The translations under genes and the position numbers were made by a program. The notes beneath the pieces are model-generated. The model saw only the letters and a list, made by a program, of their open reading frames with translations. It was not told the DNA's origin and did not search any database. 11,946 bases of DNA from Ectothiorhodospiraceae bacterium (GTDB lineage Bacteria; Pseudomonadota; Gammaproteobacteria; Nitrococcales; AK92): contig JAJUFY010000037.1 in assembly GCA_029263635.1 (NCBI GenBank), positions 1 to 11,946 of the forward strand. Direction: 5' to 3'. Positions 7,490 to 11,946 of the stretch are shown here, piece after piece (position 1 is the first letter of the stretch; each line of letters begins with the position of its first letter).

Positions 7490-8461
7490 TTGAAAGAGCA
7501 GCCGCAGTCCCAGGATTTTTATCTGGAGCCCGCCGACAACCAGCGCCTGGCGCGCCTGAGCGGGCAGTTCGACGAGAATCTGCGCCAGGTCGAGCAGCGG
7601 CTCGGCGTGGAGATCAACAACCGGGGCCATCGCTTCCGGGTGATCGGCGAGCCGGCCAACGTCGAGGCCACCATCCATGTCCTGCAGGATCTGTACAAAG
7701 CGACCGAGCGGGAAGAGCTGACGCCGGAGCAGGTGCACCTGTTCCTGCAGGAGTCCGGCCTGCGGGCGCCGCGGGCGGGCAACGGCGCGGCGGAGGCGGA
7801 TGTGGTGATTCGTACCCGCCGCGGCGAGATCCGTGGTCGTGGTCCCAACCAGCGCGCCTACCTGGAAGCCATCCGCAAGCACGACCTCAACTTCGGCATC
7901 GGCCCGGCCGGTACCGGCAAGACCTATCTGGCCGTGGCCTCGGCGGTGGCAGCGCTGGAAAGCGACCGTGCCAAGCGCATCGTGCTGGTGCGCCCGGCGG
8001 TGGAGGCCGGCGAGCGGCTCGGCTTTCTGCCAGGCGACCTGGCGCAGAAGGTCGATCCCTACCTGCGGCCGCTGTACGACGCACTGTTCGAGATGCTGGG
8101 CTATGAGCGGGTCGGCAAGCTGATCGAGCGCAACGTCATCGAGGTCGCGCCGCTCGCCTACATGCGCGGCCGCACCCTGAACGGCTCCTTCATCATTCTC
8201 GACGAGGCGCAGAACACCACCGTCGAGCAGATGAAGATGTTCCTGACCCGGCTCGGTTTCGGTTCCACCGCCGTGGTCACCGGCGACATCACCCAGATCG
8301 ACCTGCCGGCCGGCAAGCCGTCCGGGTTGCGTGATGCGCTGCGGGTACTGAAAGGCATCGAAGGCATCAGCTTCACGCATTTCACCCACAGCGACGTGGT
8401 GCGCCATCCGCTGGTGCAGCGCATCGTGCAGGCCTACGACCGGGACGACGAGAAACACTAA
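7490..8461 (+). CDS. ybeZ: PhoH-family ATPase YbeZ
   Basis: Cytoplasmic P-loop ATPase of the PhoH-like family, genetically linked to YbeY and thought to work with it in rRNA and ribosome metabolism; the exact activity is not settled. The 323-residue product has an N-terminal region of about 115 residues, then the PhoH domain with Walker A GPAGTGKT (138-145), Walker [10 protein letters not shown] (234-242, Asp238/Glu239) and [10 protein letters not shown]. Length and motifs fit a full-length protein. The best start is the TTG at 7490, which has GAGGAG at 7481-7486 but only 3 bases of spacing (5 from GAGG), and gives an N-terminus [14 protein letters not shown]. No ATG near the expected N-terminus competes. 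It is followed after 12 bp by the hydroxyacid dehydrogenase rather than directly by ybeY. Confidence 0.93.
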   Translation: MKEQPQSQDFYLEPADNQRLARLSGQFDENLRQVEQRLGVEINNRGHRFRVIGEPANVEATIHVLQDLYKATEREELTPEQVHLFLQESGLRAPRAGNGAAEADVVIRTRRGEIRGRGPNQRAYLEAIRKHDLNFGIGPAGTGKTYLAVASAVAALESDRAKRIVLVRPAVEAGERLGFLPGDLAQKVDPYLRPLYDALFEMLGYERVGKLIERNVIEVAPLAYMRGRTLNGSFIILDEAQNTTVEQMKMFLTRLGFGSTAVVTGDITQIDLPAGKPSGLRDALRVLKGIEGISFTHFTHSDVVRHPLVQRIVQAYDRDDEKH

Positions 8462-8473
8462 CGGGTAAGAACG

Positions 8474-9427
8474 ATGCGCGCAGTATTCCTGGACCTGGAC
8501 AGTTTCGAGCCGGCCGACCTGGATCTGGCGCCGCTGCAGCAGGCCCTGCCGGGCATCGCGCTGTATGGCGAAACCGCGCCCGAGCAGGTACAGGAGCGGC
8601 TGGCCGATGCCGAGGTGGCCGTCATCAGCAAGGTGCGGATGACGGCAGCGGTGCTGGACGCGGCGCCGGCCCTCAAGCTGATCCTGATTGCCGCCACCGG
8701 CACCGACAACGTCGATCTCGAAGCCGCGCGCGAGCGCGGCATCGCGGTCTACAACTGCCAGGCCTATGGCACGGCCGCCGTTGCCCAGCACACCCTGGCG
8801 CTGATGCTGGCGCTGGCGACCCGGCTCGTCGACTACCACGCTGCGGTGCAGGCCGGCCGCTGGCAGCAGGCGCCGCGGTTCTGCCTGCTGGATTACCCCA
8901 TCGTCGAGCTGGCCGGGCGCACGCTCGGCATCGTCGGCTATGGCGAGCTCGGCAAGGCGGTGGCGCGGCTGGCGGAGGCCTTCGGCATGCGCGTCCTGAT
9001 CGCGGGCCGTCCCGGCGAGCCGGTGCCGCCCGGACGGCTGGCGCTGGATGAGCTGCTGCCGCAGGTGGACGTGCTGAGCCTGCACTGCCCGCTCACGCCG
9101 GCCACCCGCAATCTGATCGGCGAGCGGGAGCTCAGGCTGTTGCCGTCGCATGCGTTCCTGATCAACGCCGCCCGCGGCGGGCTGGTCGACGAGGTGGCGC
9201 TGGCGCGGGCCCTGCGCGAGGGCTGGATCGCCGGAGCCGGCGTCGATGTCCTGAGCGCCGAGCCGCCCCGCGACGGCAACCCGCTGCTGGCGCCGGACAT
9301 TCCGAACCTGATCGTCACTCCGCACAGTGCCTGGGGCAGCCGTGAAGCGCGGCAGCGCATCATCGAGCAGCTGGCCGAGAACGTACGGGCGTTCATGGCG
9401 GGCGATGACCGCCGACGGGTGGCGTGA
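8474..9427 (+). CDS. D-2-hydroxyacid dehydrogenase (glycerate dehydrogenase / hydroxypyruvate reductase-like)
   Basis: NAD(P)-dependent oxidoreductase of the D-isomer-specific 2-hydroxyacid dehydrogenase family, 317 residues, cytoplasmic. The fold is visible as an N-terminal substrate-domain half, GTAAVAQHTLALML, the Rossmann loop GIVGYGELG (152-160), and the catalytic triad Arg234 (NAARGG), Glu263 (SAEPP) and His284 (TPHSAW). All catalytic residues are intact. Candidate substrates are hydroxypyruvate/glycerate or glyoxylate, but specificity cannot be read from the motifs. The ATG at 8474 is 12 bp after the ybeZ stop, so the two are almost certainly cotranscribed; the ribosome-binding site is weak (GGTAAG). 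Its place between ybeZ and ybeY is unusual relative to E. coli. Codon use looks like that of the neighbours, so there is no sign of recent transfer. A 222-bp repeat-filled gap separates it from ybeY. Confidence 0.92.
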   Translation: MRAVFLDLDSFEPADLDLAPLQQALPGIALYGETAPEQVQERLADAEVAVISKVRMTAAVLDAAPALKLILIAATGTDNVDLEAARERGIAVYNCQAYGTAAVAQHTLALMLALATRLVDYHAAVQAGRWQQAPRFCLLDYPIVELAGRTLGIVGYGELGKAVARLAEAFGMRVLIAGRPGEPVPPGRLALDELLPQVDVLSLHCPLTPATRNLIGERELRLLPSHAFLINAARGGLVDEVALARALREGWIAGAGVDVLSAEPPRDGNPLLAPDIPNLIVTPHSAWGSREARQRIIEQLAENVRAFMAGDDRRRVA

Positions 9428-9439
9428 TCCTCGCTACCT

Positions 9440-9610
9440 GTAGGAGCGGCGTCCCCGCCGCGATTCTTGAGAGGTCCGCGGCCGCCGAAAGGGATTGTCG
9501 CGCCTGCTGGAGTGTACGGCGGCCGCGAATCACCGAATCGCCCTCACTCCGGCCCCTTTCCCACCAGCGGAGCGGGACGGAAAACATCGCGGCGGGGACG
9601 CCGCTCCTAC
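9440..9610. repeat. REP-like composite between the dehydrogenase gene and ybeY
   Basis: A plus-oriented element at 9440-9463 and a minus-oriented element at 9587-9610 are exact 24-base reverse complements of each other (GTAGGAGCGGCGTCCCCGCC then GCGA). Between them lie a decayed plus-oriented GTACGGCGG-subtype copy (9507-9529) and a decayed CCCTCACTCC/hairpin segment (9541-9579). The part 9507-9610 aligns with 3563-3672. No transposase is present. Confidence 0.85.
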
Positions 9611-9649
9611 ACTAAGAGGCTGCGCGGCTGAGCGCGGCGGAGGTCATGC

Positions 9650-10102
9650 ATGCAGCTGGAACTCGATGTGCAATACGCCAGCACCGCTCCGGACCTGCCG
9701 GATGAGGCCGAGCTGGCGCGCTGGGCGACCGCGGCGTTGCGCGACGAGCGGACGGAGGCGGAGCTTTCCGTGCGCATCGTCGACGAGCCGGAGAGCCAGG
9801 CGCTTAACCGCGATTACCGCGGCAATGACAAGCCCACCAACGTGCTGTCGTTCCCTTTCGAGGCGCCGCCCGGCGTCGAGAGCGCCCTGCTCGGCGACCT
9901 GGTGATCTGCGCGCCGGTAGTGGCGCGCGAGGCCGCCGAGCAGGGCAAGCCGCTGTCGGCGCACTGGGCGCACATGGTCGTGCACGGCGTGCTGCACCTG
10001 CTGGGCTATGACCATGAGGAGGACGCCGATGCCGAGCGCATGGAGGCGCTGGAGGTCGAGGTACTTGCGGGGCTGGGGGTGGCGGACCCATATATCGAGT
10101 AA
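9650..10102 (+). CDS. ybeY: Endoribonuclease YbeY (rRNA maturation factor)
   Basis: Zinc-dependent single-strand endoribonuclease needed for 16S rRNA 3' maturation and 70S ribosome quality control. The 150-residue product has the defining motif [11 protein letters not shown] with zinc ligands His112, His116 and His122, and the upstream [20 protein letters not shown] segment (here [17 protein letters not shown]). Length matches the family. The ATG at 9650 is in frame and has GGAGG at 9639-9643; the overlapping ATG at 9646 is out of frame. It lies 192 bp before corC, a longer gap than in compact versions of this operon, and the repeats upstream may separate it from the ybeZ transcript. Confidence 0.96.
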   Translation: MQLELDVQYASTAPDLPDEAELARWATAALRDERTEAELSVRIVDEPESQALNRDYRGNDKPTNVLSFPFEAPPGVESALLGDLVICAPVVAREAAEQGKPLSAHWAHMVVHGVLHLLGYDHEEDADAERMEALEVEVLAGLGVADPYIE

Positions 10103-10294
10103 ACACATGAAACTCGCGCCAGCCGCTACCGGTCCAAGCAGGGGTCAGATGGCCTATCAGCGAGTCACCGCCATGTCTGCTGCTGCCAGCGCGGCGCGTT
10201 TTTGGTACCCGTCTTGTCGCAAAACGGCGACCTTTCGTACTACACTCGGCCTCGTGGCGTTTTGCCCGGTAAGCACGGAGCTTGTTTCCTGCTA
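10103..10294 (+). promoter_or_regulatory. Possible promoter region upstream of corC
   Basis: This 192-bp gap contains no repeat and no recognisable gene. A TTGTCG at 10214-10219 precedes TACTAC (10238-10243, 18-base spacer) and the overlapping TACACT (10241-10246, 21-base spacer), a weak sigma-70-like arrangement. A small GTCGC (10216-10220)/GCGAC (10227-10231) stem overlaps it. Together with the gap length this suggests that corC-lnt may have its own promoter. Confidence 0.25.
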
Positions 10295-11173
10295 ATGAGT
10301 GACGACCAACCTAGTCACAGTAACGGCCAGCGATCGTGGTTCGAGCGGCTTGCCCAGGTCCTGTCGGGCGGCGAGCCGAAAGACAGGGAAGACCTGCTTG
10401 AGCTGCTGCGCGATACGACGCAGCGAGGGCTGCTCGAAGCCGATGCGCTGGCGATGATCGAAGGCGTCCTGCATGTTTCCGAACTGCAGGTGCGCGACAT
10501 CATGATCCCCCGCTCCCAGGTCGTGGTCCTGCATCGGACCGACGATCCCCGCGAATGGCTGCCGACCGTGCTCGAGCATGGTTTCTCGCGCTACCCCGTG
10601 GTCGGCGAGAGCCGCGACGACGTGCTGGGCGTGCTGATCGCCAAGGACCTGCTGCGTTATTTCGGCGAGAACCCGGCCAGCTTCAACATGCGGGAGCTGC
10701 TGCGGCCGGCGCTGTTCATTCCGGAGAGCAAACGGCTCAACGCGCTGCTCCGGCAATTCCAGGACAGCCGCAGTCACATGGCGGTGGTGGTGGACGAATA
10801 CGGCGGCCTGGCCGGAATCGTCACCATGGAGGATGTGATCGAGCAGATCGTCGGCGACATCGACGACGAGCACGACTTCGACGAGGACACCTACATCCTC
10901 ACGCACGAGCAGGGCCGCAGCATCGTCAAGGCGCTGACGCCGATCGAAGACTTCAACGAGCACTTCGGCACCCAGCTCAGCGACGACGAGTTCGACACCA
11001 TCGGCGGGCTGGTTGCCCACCAGTTCGGCCATGTGCCGCGTCGTGGCGAGTCCGTAGTGATCGGGTCGCAGCGCTTCCAGGTGATCCGCGCCGACAACCG
11101 CCGCATCCATCTGCTGATGGTCTCGGAAGTGCCGGCCGAGAGCGCTCTGGCCGCGGCAGGCAATTCCCACTGA
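10295..11173 (+). CDS. corC: CorC/YbeX family CBS-domain protein
   Basis: Soluble protein of the CorC/HlyC family, historically linked to magnesium and cobalt efflux and more recently, as YbeX, to ribosome metabolism along with YbeY and YbeZ. The 292-residue product has the same length as E. coli YbeX. It shows a short N-terminal segment with GEPKDREDLLELLRD (26-40), two CBS motifs (starting near QVRDIMIPRSQVVVL at 65-79 and near the PESKRLNALLRQF segment at 143-155, ending GLAGIVTMEDVIEQIVGDIDDE), an acidic linker, and a C-terminal transporter-associated domain with DTIGGLV (234-240) and RGE (250-252). The DUF21 membrane domain found in longer relatives is absent, as in E. coli. The ATG at 10295 gives the family start MSDD; longer in-frame openings upstream have no support. 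No strong ribosome-binding site is seen (GGAG at 10277-10280 is far). lnt begins 2 bp after its stop. Confidence 0.95.
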   Translation: MSDDQPSHSNGQRSWFERLAQVLSGGEPKDREDLLELLRDTTQRGLLEADALAMIEGVLHVSELQVRDIMIPRSQVVVLHRTDDPREWLPTVLEHGFSRYPVVGESRDDVLGVLIAKDLLRYFGENPASFNMRELLRPALFIPESKRLNALLRQFQDSRSHMAVVVDEYGGLAGIVTMEDVIEQIVGDIDDEHDFDEDTYILTHEQGRSIVKALTPIEDFNEHFGTQLSDDEFDTIGGLVAHQFGHVPRRGESVVIGSQRFQVIRADNRRIHLLMVSEVPAESALAAAGNSH

Positions 11174-11175
11174 GG

Positions 11176-11946
11176 ATGGTGCCGCAGCGTGTCTTGGCGG
11201 GCCGCGTGGCCCCCCTCGGGCTCGCGCTGGCCGCCGGGGCGGCGCTGCCGCTGGCGTTCGCGCCATTCGACTGGTGGTGGCTGGCGCCGCTCTGCCTGGC
11301 CGTGCTGTTCGCGATCGGTGCCGGCGCGGGAGCCGTGACCGCGGCGCGCGCCGGCTATCTGTTCGGCCTCGGTTTCTACGGGGTCGGCGTTTCCTGGGTC
11401 TACATCAGCATCGGCCGTTACGGCCAGAGCGGCCCCGTGCTCGCAGTACTGCTCACGGCGCTGTTCGTGGCGGCGCTGGCGCTGTTTCCCTGGTTGAGCG
11501 TCAAGCTGGCGCGGCGGCTGCGCCGCGGCACGGGATTCATCGCGCTTGCGGTGGCGTTTCCGGCGGTCTGGGTGCTGCTGGAGTGGGTGCGGACCTGGCT
11601 GTTTACCGGTTTTCCCTGGTTGCTGCTGGGCTACAGCCAGACCGACGGACCGCTGGCGCCGCTGGCACCAGTCACCGGCGTGCTGGGACTGAGCCTGGCT
11701 CTCAGCGTGCTGGCTGGCGTGCTGGCCTGGCTGGCCATGACGCCCCGGCCCCGGCGGTCGCTGGCCGCGTTGGCGGTGGTGGTCGTCATGCTGCTCGGGC
11801 TGCCGCCTTTCGTCTATCCGTTCGTGACCGATTTGAACGTGCTGACGGTCCTGCGCATGTTTCACGGTCTGGCCACGGCCATCTTCGCGCCCAGCGCGCT
11901 GGCTACCGTGGCGGAACTGTACCGCGAGCGGAGGGGGGCCGCGCTC
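11176..11946 (+). CDS. lnt: Apolipoprotein N-acyltransferase, N-terminal membrane part, running in frame into foreign sequence (3' incomplete)
   Basis: Lnt N-acylates the terminal cysteine of lipoproteins in the inner membrane. Codons 1-208 are the Lnt membrane domain: an early LPLAFAPFDWWWLAPL segment, GLGFYGVGVSWVYISIGRYG, EWVRTWLFTGFPWLLLGYSQTDGPLAPLAPVTGV (Lnt signature, Glu136 to about 169), and several hydrophobic helices up to about residue 208. In normal Lnt a periplasmic nitrilase-like domain (VALVQGNI..., catalytic Glu-Lys-Cys) starts soon after. Here residues from about 209 onward instead resemble an MFS transporter, in the same frame, to the end of the sequence at residue 257, so the catalytic domain is not present. 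The start ATG at 11176 is 2 bp after corC; GAGG at 11172-11175 touches it, so the GTG at 11179 is a possible alternative and translation is probably coupled to corC. Confidence 0.85.
   Translation, partial: MVPQRVLAGRVAPLGLALAAGAALPLAFAPFDWWWLAPLCLAVLFAIGAGAGAVTAARAGYLFGLGFYGVGVSWVYISIGRYGQSGPVLAVLLTALFVAALALFPWLSVKLARRLRRGTGFIALAVAFPAVWVLLEWVRTWLFTGFPWLLLGYSQTDGPLAPLAPVTGVLGLSLALSVLAGVLAWLAMTPRPRRSLAALAVVVVMLLGLPPFVYPFVTDLNVLTVLRMFHGLATAIFAPSALATVAELYRERRGAAL
11803..11946 (+). other. MFS-transporter-like segment fused to lnt
   Basis: About 48 codons encode PPFVYPFVTDLNVLTVLRMF, then HGLATAIFAPSALATVAELY and RERRGAAL. The pattern R-x-x-H-G-x(4)-A-x-F-x-P-x(3)-A-x-V-A-E-x(4)-R-R-G-x-A is that of the fourth helix and following loop of major facilitator transporters (Arg227, Gly231, Pro239, Glu247, Arg253, Gly254). 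It does not resemble any part of Lnt. Both start and end of an MFS gene are missing. The join lies near 11791-11805, where the encoded Leu-Leu-Gly would suit either protein. It may be a true gene fusion, the scar of a deletion, or a chimeric assembly. Confidence 0.75.

Noticed and set aside
7469..9325. Minus-strand open frame of 618 codons opposite ybeZ and the dehydrogenase gene
   Set aside because: It lies wholly antisense to two genes with intact catalytic motifs, has no recognisable domain and a His/Arg/Gln/Gly-rich composition typical of antisense frames in GC-rich DNA.
10292..11865. Two long minus-strand open frames opposite corC and lnt
   Set aside because: They mirror corC and the Lnt membrane domain and show no domain of their own, so they are explained by GC-rich codon bias.

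Overview
The window is a GC-rich stretch of bacterial chromosome, most likely from a gammaproteobacterium. Evidence for this is the block miaB-ybeZ-ybeY-corC(ybeX)-lnt in the order known from Escherichia coli and many other gammaproteobacteria, a CpsG-type phosphomannomutase very close to the enterobacterial protein as I remember it, and short dispersed repeats of the kind common in GC-rich gammaproteobacteria such as Xanthomonadales relatives. Genus cannot be fixed from the sequence alone. All convincing genes are on the + strand.

Left half (1-5655): sugar-nucleotide supply. manB (phosphomannomutase, 318-1676) makes mannose-1-phosphate, manC (3791-5191) activates it to GDP-mannose and also carries a phosphomannose-isomerase-type cupin domain, and ugd (2011-3348) oxidises UDP-glucose to UDP-glucuronate. 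Together they provide precursors for exopolysaccharide, capsule or LPS, but no glycosyltransferase, polymerase or export gene lies in the window. A small four-helix-bundle protein gene (5230-5655) follows manC closely. These genes are separated by 330-440 bp gaps filled largely by repeats, so they are probably not one tight operon.

Right half (5883-11946): RNA and envelope housekeeping. miaB (tRNA ms2i6A37 methylthiotransferase), ybeZ (PhoH-type ATPase), ybeY (rRNA-processing endoribonuclease), corC/ybeX (CBS-domain protein) and the start of lnt (apolipoprotein N-acyltransferase). A D-2-hydroxyacid dehydrogenase gene (8474-9427) sits between ybeZ and ybeY, 12 bp after ybeZ; it is not part of the E. 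coli arrangement. corC and lnt are 2 bp apart.

The last gene is the most unusual object. Its first ~208 codons are a clear Lnt membrane domain, but the frame then runs without interruption into ~48 residues that read as a major facilitator superfamily (MFS) transporter segment, where the Lnt nitrilase domain should begin. This is either a real in-frame rearrangement or an assembly misjoin close to the end of the sequence.

Intergenic regions carry at least three repeat families: a REP-like end element starting GTAGGAGCG, a CTCTCCCGC/GCGGGAGAG hairpin, and a 104-bp inverted repeat of the CATTGCGAGG...CTCGCAATGAC type. The first two recur in the same order and orientation as composite modules. 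No rRNA, tRNA, CRISPR array, riboswitch or complete insertion sequence was recognised. I do not see a convincing new biological system; the candidates worth checking are the lnt junction, the inserted dehydrogenase and the composite repeats.
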